From NCBI GenBank assembly GCA_005772945.1, contig SXIE01000347.1:1-14817 (forward strand): a stretch of 14,817 nt of DNA, given 5' to 3'. How positions within the stretch are numbered: the stretch's first letter is position 1; each line of letters opens with the position of its first letter. The position numbers and the translations under genes were made by a program. The notes under the pieces were generated by a model. It did not search any database. It was not told the DNA's origin and saw only the letters and a list, made by a program, of their open reading frames with translations. Positions 1-7,304 of this stretch are shown here, in pieces. Origin of the DNA: Pseudomonadota bacterium (GTDB lineage: Bacteria; Myxococcota; UBA9042; PHBI01).

Positions 1-28
1 CGCGCTCTACCCACTGAGCTATTCCCGC
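1..28 (-). tRNA. tRNA-Gly, 5' part only (runs off the window)
   Basis: On the minus strand, 28 down to 1 reads GCGGGAA (acceptor 5' strand), TA, GCTC (D-stem), a D-loop with AGTGGGTA, and GAGC closing the D-stem. The first 16 bases match the start usual for bacterial tRNA-Gly(GCC). The anticodon lies outside the window, so the Gly assignment rests on the 5' half alone. The tRNA is co-directional with the DUF6918-like ORF and hrpB upstream, but has an apparent promoter of its own at 65-94. Confidence 0.8.
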
Positions 29-647
29 GCTCTCGAACGCGCCAGCAGGCGCTGGCGAGGGCGAACCCTATTTCTGCAACCCAGGGTCTGTCAACACAAA
101 ATCGGACGTCCGCGGCGCCGTCCAGTGTCAGGCCCGACGCCTCCGCGTCCCGTAAGACCGACGCCGACGCGGCGCTGCTCTGCGCGCGCGGCACGAGCTC
201 CCCGCCGTACTGCTGGACGAGCCGTCCCAGGTCCGGAATCGCGCTGTCCACGTGCGCCAGGGCCGATGCGCGCAGGCGGTGGTAGAGCTTCGCCGCCGTG
301 CGGTGCTTGGTGGTCGCCGCGCGCGCGTCGGTCACGCTCACGAGCGCCTCGGCGACGTGAACGCGCTCGGCGATGAGGAACGCATCGAAGGTCCCGCCCG
401 GATAGCCGCTCTGGACGAAGAGCTTCTCGAAGTCCTCGAGCTTGCCCATCCACTCGTCGAGCAGCGCATCGACCACGCCCTCGACGAAGCGCGACTTGAT
501 CGCCTTGACGGTCGTGTAGGCGCTCTTGACCGCGATACCGGCAAAGCCCTTGGTCGACTTCACGTGCTGATCGATCAGCACGCAGCAATCCTTGATGAGG
601 GAGGGTCGCACGTCGGGCGACAGAAGGTGGTCCTTGAGGAGCGTCAT
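3..647 (-). CDS. DUF6918-like protein; 3' end unresolved (no stop in frame)
   Basis: The start at 647 is supported by a GGGAGG ribosome site 5 nt upstream. The protein begins MTLLKDHLLSPDVRPSLIKD and continues with a segment around VKSTKGFAGIAVKSAYTTVK, then a conserved-looking LLDEWMGKLEDFEKLF near residues 65-80. I recall this pattern from DUF6918, a small (about 130-150 aa) family of unknown function in actinobacteria and myxobacteria; no catalytic motif is visible. It lies 72 nt downstream of hrpB on the same strand. The frame stays open to the window edge, through the tRNA promoter and the tRNA itself. Coding-like codon use persists to about position 105 and then stops. A one-base shift would end the protein at TGA 93-91, so either an indel or an odd natural 3' end is likely. 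The credible coding part is roughly 105-647. Confidence 0.6.
   Translation of the reverse strand, partial: MTLLKDHLLSPDVRPSLIKDCCVLIDQHVKSTKGFAGIAVKSAYTTVKAIKSRFVEGVVDALLDEWMGKLEDFEKLFVQSGYPGGTFDAFLIAERVHVAEALVSVTDARAATTKHRTAAKLYHRLRASALAHVDSAIPDLGRLVQQYGGELVPRAQSSAASASVLRDAEASGLTLDGAADVRFCVDRPWVAEIGFALASACWRVRERGNSSVGRA
40..57 (-). other. Hairpin in the tRNA-Gly leader
   Basis: Perfect 7-bp inverted repeat, CGCCAGC (40-46) and GCTGGCG (51-57), around a 4-nt loop. It begins 12 nt upstream of the tRNA 5' end and close to the transcription start expected from the promoter at 65-94. No T-run follows in the minus direction, so it does not look like an intrinsic terminator. A leader structure near the 5' processing site is possible. 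Confidence 0.4.
65..94 (-). promoter_or_regulatory. Candidate sigma70 promoter for tRNA-Gly
   Basis: The minus strand has a consensus -35 box TTGACA at 94-89. With 17-18 nt spacing follows a weak -10 region at 71-65, read as ATAGGG or TAGGGT. The stretch 60-105 is clearly less GC-rich than its surroundings, as expected of a promoter. Transcription would start near 55-58, about 30 nt before the tRNA. It overlaps the apparent tail of the upstream DUF6918-like reading frame. Confidence 0.5.
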
Positions 648-719
648 CGGAGCCTCCCGAAAAGGGATTAACGTCCTCGCACAAAGTCCACGCTCGTTCC
701 AAAAGAATTCTGGGCGACG

Positions 720-3266
720 TCAGTCCTCGTCCCGAAAACGGCGCGCCGTCGTGCGCGTCGACGGCAGCGCTGCAGCCGGGTCCTCGGGCCAGAAGTGCCT
801 GGGGTAGCGCGTTCGCATCTCGGCCCGCACCGCCGGCCACGTCCGCGTCCAGAAGCTCGCGAGATCGCGCGTCACCTGCAGCGGCCGCCCGGCCGGACTC
901 AGGAGGTGCAGGACCACCGGCACCCGCCCGCCCGCCAGGGTAGGCGACGTTCCAAGCCCGAACAGCTCCTGCACCTTCACCGCCAGCACCGGGTCGCCCG
1001 ATAGTTGGTACACCAACGATGCGTGCCGCCCGCTCGGCACCGCCATCGCCTCGGGCAACGCCTCGCGCAGGCGCCGCTCGGTTTTCGGCTCGAGCCCCTC
1101 GAGCCACGCCCGCCTGAGCGGCACAGCGGGCCGCCGCCGCAACTCCTCGAAGCTCGTGAGCCCTTCGCAGATCGCCGGCAATGCCGCCTCCAGCCAGGCC
1201 TCGCGCGTCGTCGCCAGCCCCAGCTCGGGGAAGGCGCGCGCCAGCGTCGCGAGGCGCGCCAGCATCGCCTCGTCCTCGGGTGCGAGCTGCCCGAAGACAT
1301 GCGCGAGCGCGCCCCGCGCGGCCTCGGCCAGGATGGCCCCGCTCTCGGCGCGGTTCACGTTCGGCGTCGGCTTGGTCTCGAGCGCAAGATCGAAGAAGCG
1401 CGCGACGCGACTCGAGACGACCCGCGCGGCCTGCGGATCCCACACCAGCGCGTCCTCCCAGCGAAACGCCGGATGCGCCTCGATCTCCCCGCGCGTCACG
1501 GCGGCCGCGAGCCGAATCGTCGAGAGCGCGCCCTCGGTCCGCCGTCCCGCCTCGAGCGTCAACGCGACGACATAGGGCGCCTGGATCCCCTCGGCCTTGC
1601 CACGCCGCCCGCCGACGAGCTGGTAGGTCCCATCGTCGCGCCGCACCCCCACCCGATCGGCATACCCTGCCAGCAAGGCGCCCTCGAGACTCGCGCGCGC
1701 CGCCGGCAACCCTCGCCCCGCCGCGGCCGCCTCCGAGGCTGTCACGCGCCCAAGCTGCTCGGCCGCACGCCGCACCGATTCCGGCATGCGCTGCGCCGCC
1801 CCATGAATGTCCCCGCCGTCGCGCCCCTCCTCGATGAGCGCCGACCAGCGCGCCGCTTCAGGGCGCTCGCGCGTCCCCGCGGCCAGCATGAACGCCGCCA
1901 CGCGTGGATCGGCCGGCACCTTCGTCAGCGCGCGTCCCAAGGCGGTCACGCCGCGATCGTCCAGCGCGCCGAGGACCCGCAGGCGCCGCTCGGCGTCCTC
2001 GAGCTGCTTCGGATCGGGCGCCTCGAAGAATGGAAAAGTGCGTAGATCTGGCACGCCCCAGCTGCGCAGCTCGAGCACCAAGCGCGCAAGGTCCACGCGC
2101 CGGATCTCCGGCTCCGTGAAGCTCGCGAGCCGCTGCTGCTCGAACGCGCTCCATAGCCTCAGCGCGTGCCCAGGCGCCGTTCGCCCCGCGCGCCCGGCCC
2201 GCTGATCGGCCGACGCGAGCGAGATCCGCTCGGTCTCGAGCCGCTCGGACCCGACGCCCAGGTCGTAGCGCATGACCTTCGCGAGCCCCGCATCGACCAC
2301 CGCGGTCACCCCCGGGATCGTCAGCGACGTCTCGGCGATGTTCGTCGCGAGCACCACGCGTGGCCGCGTCCCGGGTGTCAGCGCCAGGTCCTGCTCGCGC
2401 GCATCGAGGCTCCCGTGCAGGACGACCACGTCCCGCCCCCGCCTGCGAAGCGGCTCCGCGAGCCGATCGCGCGCCGCCTCGATCATCCGCACGCCCGGCA
2501 GGAACCCGAGCACGTCGCCCGTCACGCCCGCCTCGAGGACGTCGAGCACCCCGTCCGCCATCACGTCCTCGATGCGCCGCGGACGCCCGAAGGTGCCCGC
2601 GCGTCCGGCCGCGCCCGCGTCCGTGCTGCCCGCATCGCCGGCGGCATAGTCGAGCGTCACGGGGAACGCGCGCCCCGGCGCACTGACGATCGGACAGTCG
2701 CCCAGGAAGCGCGCGATCGGCCCCGCGTCGAGTGTCGCCGACATCACGATCAGCAAGAGGTCCTCGCGCAGGACGTCCTGGATTTCTTTCACCAGCGCGA
2801 GCGCAAGATCCGCGTGCAGGCTCCGCTCGTGGAACTCGTCGAGGATGACCGCCGTGACGCCCTCGAGCGACGGGTCGTTCTGAAGGCGCGCGGTCAGGAT
2901 CCCCTCGGTCACGACCCGAATGCGCGTCCGCGACGAGACCTTCGACTCGAAGCGGACCTGGTACCCGACCGTCTCCCCGACCGCCTCGCCGCGCGCCGCC
3001 GCCATATGCCGCGCCACTGCGCGCGCCGCGACCCGCCGCGGCTGCAACAGCACGATCTCGCCGCCCCCAGCACCCGGCCGCGCGGCGACGAGCCCGCTGC
3101 CGAGCAACCACGGCGCGACAAGCGTCGTCTTACCCGAGCCCGGCGGCGCAACGAGCACCGCACGGCGCGCCCTCGCCAGCGCCTCCCCGAGCTCGGCGAG
3201 CGCCGCCCGAACCGGCAGTGCGTCGGCTACCGGCCCGGTGCCGTCGCCCTTGGCCAAACGCGTCAA
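720..3266 (-). CDS. hrpB: ATP-dependent helicase HrpB (DEAH-box family)
   Basis: 848 aa, the usual HrpB length. Visible motifs: Walker A APPGSGKTT (residues 40-48), LLQPRRVAARAVA (motif Ia region), DEFHERS (143-149, the DEAH-type Walker B), MSAT (motif III, 175-178), ATNIAETSLTIPG and QRAGRAGR (motif VI). The C-terminal HrpB domain ends with the typical RYPRHFWPEDPA signature. HrpB proteins are superfamily-2 nucleoside-triphosphate-dependent helicases thought to act on RNA; their cellular role is poorly defined. The start is TTG at 3266, because its TTGA overlaps the serC stop codon by 4 nt, indicating translational coupling. No nearer ATG or GTG precedes the Walker A motif convincingly. The DUF6918-like ORF follows 72 nt downstream. 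Confidence 0.95.
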   Translation of the reverse strand: MTRLAKGDGTGPVADALPVRAALAELGEALARARRAVLVAPPGSGKTTLVAPWLLGSGLVAARPGAGGGEIVLLQPRRVAARAVARHMAAARGEAVGETVGYQVRFESKVSSRTRIRVVTEGILTARLQNDPSLEGVTAVILDEFHERSLHADLALALVKEIQDVLREDLLLIVMSATLDAGPIARFLGDCPIVSAPGRAFPVTLDYAAGDAGSTDAGAAGRAGTFGRPRRIEDVMADGVLDVLEAGVTGDVLGFLPGVRMIEAARDRLAEPLRRRGRDVVVLHGSLDAREQDLALTPGTRPRVVLATNIAETSLTIPGVTAVVDAGLAKVMRYDLGVGSERLETERISLASADQRAGRAGRTAPGHALRLWSAFEQQRLASFTEPEIRRVDLARLVLELRSWGVPDLRTFPFFEAPDPKQLEDAERRLRVLGALDDRGVTALGRALTKVPADPRVAAFMLAAGTRERPEAARWSALIEEGRDGGDIHGAAQRMPESVRRAAEQLGRVTASEAAAAGRGLPAARASLEGALLAGYADRVGVRRDDGTYQLVGGRRGKAEGIQAPYVVALTLEAGRRTEGALSTIRLAAAVTRGEIEAHPAFRWEDALVWDPQAARVVSSRVARFFDLALETKPTPNVNRAESGAILAEAARGALAHVFGQLAPEDEAMLARLATLARAFPELGLATTREAWLEAALPAICEGLTSFEELRRRPAVPLRRAWLEGLEPKTERRLREALPEAMAVPSGRHASLVYQLSGDPVLAVKVQELFGLGTSPTLAGGRVPVVLHLLSPAGRPLQVTRDLASFWTRTWPAVRAEMRTRYPRHFWPEDPAAALPSTRTTARRFRDED

Positions 3267-4477
3267 CGGCCCGCGTGGTGCGCGTGGTGCGCGCGAGCGA
3301 ACCGTCCCATGAACGCGATGAGCCGCTCGACCCCCGATTCGGGCACGGCGTTGTAGAGCGAGACGCGGATCCCGCCCGCCTTGCGATGCCCCTTCATATG
3401 ATGCAGGCCCGCCTCTTCACCCTCGGCGACAAAGCGCGTGTCGAGCTCGGGGGTCGGCAGCCGGAAGGTCACATTCATCTCGGAGCGATGCGCGCGCGTC
3501 TGGATATTCGCGCGGTAGAACCCGTCCGAACCGTCGATCGCCCCATAGAGCGCGCTCGCCTTGCGCCGGTTACGCGCCGCGATCGCCTCCACCCCACCCT
3601 CGCCTTCGAGCCACTGGCACACCAGATTCGTGCAGTAGATCGCAAACGTCGGGGGCGTGTTGTAGAGCGAGTCGTTCGCGGCCATCACGCGGTACTGCCA
3701 GATCGACGGGATGTCGCGGCGCGCCGCCTCCATGAACGCCTTATCGATGATGATGAGCGTCACGCCGGAGATCCCCGCGTTCTTCTGCGCACCCGCGTAG
3801 ATCATGGCGAAGCGGCTCACGTCGAGCGGCCGCGAGAGGATGTCCGAGCTCATGTCGGAGAGGTGCGGCACGCGCTCGCCCCCTGCGCGAACGAAGTCGC
3901 CGGGGGCAAGCGCTGTGCGCTCTTCGCGAACGAAGTCGCCGGGGGCAAGCGCTGTGCGCTCTTCGCGAACGAAGTCCGGCATCGGGTGCCACTGCGTGCC
4001 GTAGATCGTGTTGTTCGAGGTCGTGTGAACGTAGGCCGTGTCGGCCGGCAGCGTGATGCCCGCGAGGCTCGGCAGCTCGGTATAGTTCGACGCGCGGCCG
4101 CTGGCGATGACGTTCACGCTGCCGCCGCCCACGGACGCGCGCGCCTCTTCGATCGCACCCTCGGACCAGACGCCCGTCTCGACGTACGCCGCCGACTTGC
4201 CGGGGACGAGCCAGTTGAGCGGGATCTGCGCGAACTGCGTGCGCGCGCCGCCCTGCAGGAAGAGGACGTCGTGCGTGTCCGGGATGGCGAGCAGCTTCGC
4301 GAGGCGCGCCTTGGTGTCGGCGACGATCTTCTCGAAGAACGGCAGCCGGTGGCTGATCTCGACGATCGAGAGACCGCGCAGCTCGGAAACCCCGAGGAGG
4401 GCCTGGGCGGCCTGCTCGATGACGGGGCGCGCGACGACACCGGGACCGGGACTGAAGTTGATGATGGGGTCGGCCAT
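3263..4477 (-). CDS. serC: Phosphoserine aminotransferase (SerC) with a repeat insertion
   Basis: 404 aa. PLP-dependent class V aminotransferase that converts 3-phosphohydroxypyruvate plus glutamate to phosphoserine in serine biosynthesis, and also acts in pyridoxal-phosphate synthesis. Visible: NFSPGPG start (residues 7-13), EISHR, GGARTQF (76-82), TTSNNTIYGTQ (152-162), SSDILSRPLDVSRF, the PLP-lysine motif IYAGAQKN with Lys232, YNTPPTFAIY, and GLHHMKGHRKAGGIRVSLYNA near the end. Typical SerC has about 360 residues. The excess is a segment at residues 168-205 that includes two exact 13-residue repeats, DFVREERTALAPG. The start ATG at 4477 gives the conserved N terminus directly, but no clear ribosome site precedes it. 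It is followed by hrpB with a 4-nt overlap. All residues expected for activity that I can place are intact. Confidence 0.95.
   Translation of the reverse strand: MADPIINFSPGPGVVARPVIEQAAQALLGVSELRGLSIVEISHRLPFFEKIVADTKARLAKLLAIPDTHDVLFLQGGARTQFAQIPLNWLVPGKSAAYVETGVWSEGAIEEARASVGGGSVNVIASGRASNYTELPSLAGITLPADTAYVHTTSNNTIYGTQWHPMPDFVREERTALAPGDFVREERTALAPGDFVRAGGERVPHLSDMSSDILSRPLDVSRFAMIYAGAQKNAGISGVTLIIIDKAFMEAARRDIPSIWQYRVMAANDSLYNTPPTFAIYCTNLVCQWLEGEGGVEAIAARNRRKASALYGAIDGSDGFYRANIQTRAHRSEMNVTFRLPTPELDTRFVAEGEEAGLHHMKGHRKAGGIRVSLYNAVPESGVERLIAFMGRFARAHHAHHAGR
3886..3976. repeat. 39-bp tandem repeat inside serC (2 full copies plus a 13-bp third)
   Basis: Copies start at 3886, 3925 and 3964, each opening with CGCGAACGAAGTC. 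The first two are full 39-bp units differing from each other in nothing I can see; the third stops after 13 bp. The period is a multiple of three, so serC stays in frame and gains DFVREERTALAPG twice (residues 168-193), before a diverged third DFVR. The insertion falls in the segment joining the GTQWHPMPD strand to DMSSDILSRP, upstream of the catalytic lysine. Confidence 0.9.
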
Positions 4478-4523
4478 AGGGCGCCGACTACCATGGCTCT
4501 GGCCCCGGCCGATAGGCCCGTCA

Positions 4524-4552
4524 TTGATCGCCCCCACCCGGCGTGCGATAAG
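4524..4552 (+). promoter_or_regulatory. Candidate promoter of the hppD-hmgA-apaG operon
   Basis: TTGATC (4524-4529, four of six to TTGACA), a 17-nt spacer, then GATAAG (4547-4552, four of six to TATAAT). Transcription would begin near 4559, just ahead of the AGGAGG ribosome site at 4565-4570 of the first gene. The 99-bp divergent gap to serC holds no other obvious element; I found no convincing promoter for serC on the opposite strand. Confidence 0.45.
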
Positions 4553-4576
4553 GCGCGCGACCTCAGGAGGCCCCAG

Positions 4577-5746
4577 ATGGCTCGCTCCGAAGCACTCGGC
4601 ATCCTCGCGCTCGAAGACGTCGTCTTCTACGTTCACGACGTCGAGCGCAGCACGCGCTTCTACGTGGACACCCTCGACTTCGCGCTGACGGCGCGCTCGT
4701 CGGCCGCGCTCGAGGACCGCACGCGCGAGACCACGCGCGTCTTCGAAGCCGGCGACATCCGCGTGACGGTCGTCGCGCCGACAGCCGATGGCAGCGAGGC
4801 GGGGCGCTACTTGAAGCGGCACCCGGACGGCATCGGCACGCTCGTCTTCACGGTCGCCGACGTTGCGAAGACGTTCGCCGTGCTCGAAGCGCGCGGCGCG
4901 ACGCTGTGTAACGACGTGACCTGGGACGTGGCGGCGACCGGCGGAGGCCGCCTCGGCTGGTTCGAGATCACGACCCCCTTTGGCGAGGGTCGCTTCCGCT
5001 TCGTCGAGCGCGCCGGCTGGACGGGCCCCAACCCCGGATTTGACGCCGTCCCCAGCACGCGCGCGACGAACCGCTTCGGCTTCGAGCGCTACGATCACGT
5101 CACCTCGAACTTCCTCACGCTGCGCCCGATGGTCCTCTGGTGTCAGGACGTGCTCGGCCTCGAGCAGTACTGGGACATCGAGTTCCACACCGACGACGTG
5201 GCCACCCAGGCAGGTGATCACGGCTCGGGCCTCAAATCGGTTGTCCTCTGGGACCCGCACTCGGGCGTGAAGTTCGCCAACAACGAGCCCAAGCGACCTC
5301 ATTTCGCCGCCTCGCAGATCTACACCTTCGTCATGGACAACCACGGCCCGGGCTTCCAACACGCGGCCCTCACGACCCCCGACATCCAGGCCTGCGTGCG
5401 CGGCCTGCGCGATCACGGCGTCCGCTTCATGCCGACCCCGGCGAGCTACTACGAGATGCTCCCCGCGCGCATGGAGGCGCTCGGCGTCGGGACGATCGAC
5501 GAGGACATCGCGACCCTGCGCGAACTCCAGATCCTCGTCGACGGCAAGGGGCCCGGCGCCTACCTCCTGCAGATCTTCCTACAGGAGGCGGCCGGCCTCT
5601 ATGGCGAGCGCGAGGCCGGTCCGTTCTTCTTCGAGATCATCCAACGCAAGGGCGACCGCGGCTTCGGCGGCGGCAACTTCCGCGCGCTCTTCGAGTCGAT
5701 CGAGCTCGAGCAGAAGACGCGCGGGGCCACGGGCACCCCGCGATGA
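4577..5746 (+). CDS. hppD: 4-hydroxyphenylpyruvate dioxygenase
   Basis: 389 aa, two vicinal-oxygen-chelate domains. The enzyme uses Fe(II) and O2 to convert 4-hydroxyphenylpyruvate to homogentisate and CO2 in tyrosine catabolism. The N-terminal domain starts EDVVFYVHDVERSTRFY. The C-terminal domain carries the iron ligands expected for the family: His174 (YDHVTSN), His262 (GFQHAALTTPDI) and Glu353 (FFFEIIQRKG), followed by the closing GFGGGNFRALFESIE. The open frame extends far upstream antisense to serC, but ATG 4577 is decided by an AGGAGG site 6 nt before it and by the family N terminus. Hydroxymandelate synthase is a related alternative; the neighbouring homogentisate dioxygenase argues for HPPD. 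Its stop overlaps the next start by ATGA. Confidence 0.95.
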   Translation: MARSEALGILALEDVVFYVHDVERSTRFYVDTLDFALTARSSAALEDRTRETTRVFEAGDIRVTVVAPTADGSEAGRYLKRHPDGIGTLVFTVADVAKTFAVLEARGATLCNDVTWDVAATGGGRLGWFEITTPFGEGRFRFVERAGWTGPNPGFDAVPSTRATNRFGFERYDHVTSNFLTLRPMVLWCQDVLGLEQYWDIEFHTDDVATQAGDHGSGLKSVVLWDPHSGVKFANNEPKRPHFAASQIYTFVMDNHGPGFQHAALTTPDIQACVRGLRDHGVRFMPTPASYYEMLPARMEALGVGTIDEDIATLRELQILVDGKGPGAYLLQIFLQEAAGLYGEREAGPFFFEIIQRKGDRGFGGGNFRALFESIELEQKTRGATGTPR

Positions 5747-6918
5747 TCGATCGCATGACGGCGGGCACGATCCCCGCCAAGCCGCATACGGCCCTTCGGC
5801 GCGACGGGCGTCTCCTGCACGAGCACTGCCTGACGCGCCAGGGTTTCGACGGCCCGTTCACGATCGCCTATCGCCTTCACGCGCCGCATGTGCAGACCGC
5901 CTGGAGTCGCTACGACAGCGCGCTCGGGCCCCCGGTCGCCGACAACGATCGCACCGCGCCGCTCCTCCGGCGGCACTACCTGAGCCACGCCCTAGGGCGC
6001 GGCGGAGCCCCGCTCGCGGCACGTCAGCCGCTGCTCTTCTCGGACGATGTCATCCTCACGATCGTGCGTCCGACCGAGAGCGACACGCTCTACTTCGAGA
6101 ACGGCGACAGCGATGACCTCTACTTCATCCACGAGGGCGAAGGCGTCCTGCGCACGCTCCTCGGCGACGTCGCATTCGGCCCGGGCGATTACGTCTTCGT
6201 GCCGCGCGGGATCCTCCACCGCTTCATCCTCCCGCCCGACGTCCTTCAGCATTGGTTTCTGGTCGAGGCCCTGCGCGACCTCCACATCCCGACCCAATTC
6301 CGTAACGAAATCGGACAGTTGCGGATGGACGCCCCGTACACCCATCGCGACTTCCGGCGTCCTGAGTTCAAGGGGCCGCTCGACGAAGGGCTGCGCTCGG
6401 TCGTCGCCAAGCGCGGCCACCACCTCACGCGTTTCGAGCTCCCCGAGTCCCCGCTCGACGTGGTCGGTTGGGACGGAACGGTCTGGCCGTGGGCCTTTCC
6501 GATCCTCGCCTTCCAACCGAAGACCTCGACCGTGCATTTGCCGCCGACCATCCACGGCACGTTCGCCATCGGCGGCGGCCTCGTCTGTTCATTCGTCCCG
6601 CGTCTGGTCGACTACCATCCGGGCGCGATCCCGTGCCCCTACCCGCACGCCTCGGTGCACTGCGACGAGGTCATCTTCTACGTGCGCGGCAACTTCACCT
6701 CGCGCAAGGGCGTCGGCCCCGGCTCGGTCTCGTGGCACCCGATGGGCACCTCGCACGGGCCTCATCCAGGCGCCTACGAAGCCAGCCTCGGTGCGACGCG
6801 CACGGACGAGCTGGCGGTCATGCTCGATGTCCTGAAGCCGCTCGTCGCGACGCCCTATGCGCTCGCGATCGAGGACGTCGCCTACCACGCCAGCTTCGTC
6901 CCCGAGGCCCTCCGATGA
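5743..6918 (+). CDS. hmgA: Homogentisate 1,2-dioxygenase
   Basis: 391 aa, cupin-fold Fe(II) ring-cleaving dioxygenase that opens homogentisate to 4-maleylacetoacetate. Visible: the cupin block DLYFIHEGEGVLRTLLGD (residues 125-142) with GDYVFVPRGILHRF, then VVGWDGTVWPWAF, and the active-site region YPHASVHCDEVIFYVRGNF followed by SWHPMGTSHGPHPG. Probable iron ligands are His302, Glu309 and His338. It is shorter than the proteobacterial and human enzymes (about 430-445 aa) and resembles the compact bacterial form. ATG 5743 is chosen because its ATGA overlaps the HPPD stop; an in-frame ATG at 5755 is an alternative. The product of HPPD is the substrate here, so coupling makes metabolic sense. 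The stop overlaps apaG by ATGA. Confidence 0.92.
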   Translation: MIDRMTAGTIPAKPHTALRRDGRLLHEHCLTRQGFDGPFTIAYRLHAPHVQTAWSRYDSALGPPVADNDRTAPLLRRHYLSHALGRGGAPLAARQPLLFSDDVILTIVRPTESDTLYFENGDSDDLYFIHEGEGVLRTLLGDVAFGPGDYVFVPRGILHRFILPPDVLQHWFLVEALRDLHIPTQFRNEIGQLRMDAPYTHRDFRRPEFKGPLDEGLRSVVAKRGHHLTRFELPESPLDVVGWDGTVWPWAFPILAFQPKTSTVHLPPTIHGTFAIGGGLVCSFVPRLVDYHPGAIPCPYPHASVHCDEVIFYVRGNFTSRKGVGPGSVSWHPMGTSHGPHPGAYEASLGATRTDELAVMLDVLKPLVATPYALAIEDVAYHASFVPEALR

Positions 6919-7304
6919 GCTCCGCCACGACCCAAGGCGTCCGCGTCGACGTCCAGAGCATCTGGGTGCCCGAGCGCAGCGACACCACGCGCAGCGTCTA
7001 CTTTTTCGCGTACCAGGTGACGATCACGAACACGAGCATGGAGGTCGTGCAGCTCAAGACGCGGCATTGGATCATCGAGGACGGCAATGGCCACACCGAG
7101 CACGTGCGCGGCCCCGGCGTCGTCGGCGAAACACCGATCCTCATGCCCGGCCAGCGCTTCAGCTACACGAGCTTCTGCCCACTTCCGACCCCGATCGGCA
7201 CGATGCGCGGCACCTATCAGATGATCTACCGCGAGCGCCCGGACGAGGGTTTCGACGCCGAGATCGCGCCGTTCACGCTCATCGTCCCCGCGATGCTCAA
7301 CTAA
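6915..7304 (+). CDS. apaG: ApaG family protein (DUF525)
   Basis: 129 aa, matching the usual 120-130 aa of ApaG, a single immunoglobulin-like/fibronectin-like domain. Recognisable segments: VDVQSIWVPERSD, YFFAYQVTITNTS, VQLKTRHWIIEDGNG, RGPGVVGETPILMPGQRFSYTSF, and the GTMRGTYQMI near the C terminus. In enterobacteria apaG lies with ksgA and apaH; its biochemical role is unsettled. Here it is the third gene of the tyrosine-degradation operon, starting at ATG 6915 within an ATGA overlap. Its TAA stop overlaps the stop of the convergent gene at 7301. Confidence 0.93.
   Translation: MSSATTQGVRVDVQSIWVPERSDTTRSVYFFAYQVTITNTSMEVVQLKTRHWIIEDGNGHTEHVRGPGVVGETPILMPGQRFSYTSFCPLPTPIGTMRGTYQMIYRERPDEGFDAEIAPFTLIVPAMLN

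Noticed and set aside
91..1443. 450-aa minus-strand frame across the DUF6918-like ORF and the end of hrpB
   Set aside because: Arg/Gly/Ala-rich shadow translation; it overlaps hrpB in another frame. Only its TGA at 93-91 is of interest as a possible shifted end of the DUF6918-like gene.
2166..3356. Long plus-strand frame of 396 aa
   Set aside because: Antisense shadow of hrpB with Arg/His/Pro-rich composition and no recognisable motif.
3886..3976. CRISPR-like interpretation of the repeated units
   Set aside because: Units are directly adjacent without spacers and encode in-frame peptide inside serC.
3218..4576. Upstream extension of the HPPD frame across serC
   Set aside because: Antisense to serC; the strong ribosome site at 4565-4570 and the family N terminus fix the HPPD start at 4577.
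4478..5416. Upstream extension of the serC frame, antisense to HPPD
   Set aside because: SerC homology begins exactly at ATG 4477; the upstream part is an antisense shadow.
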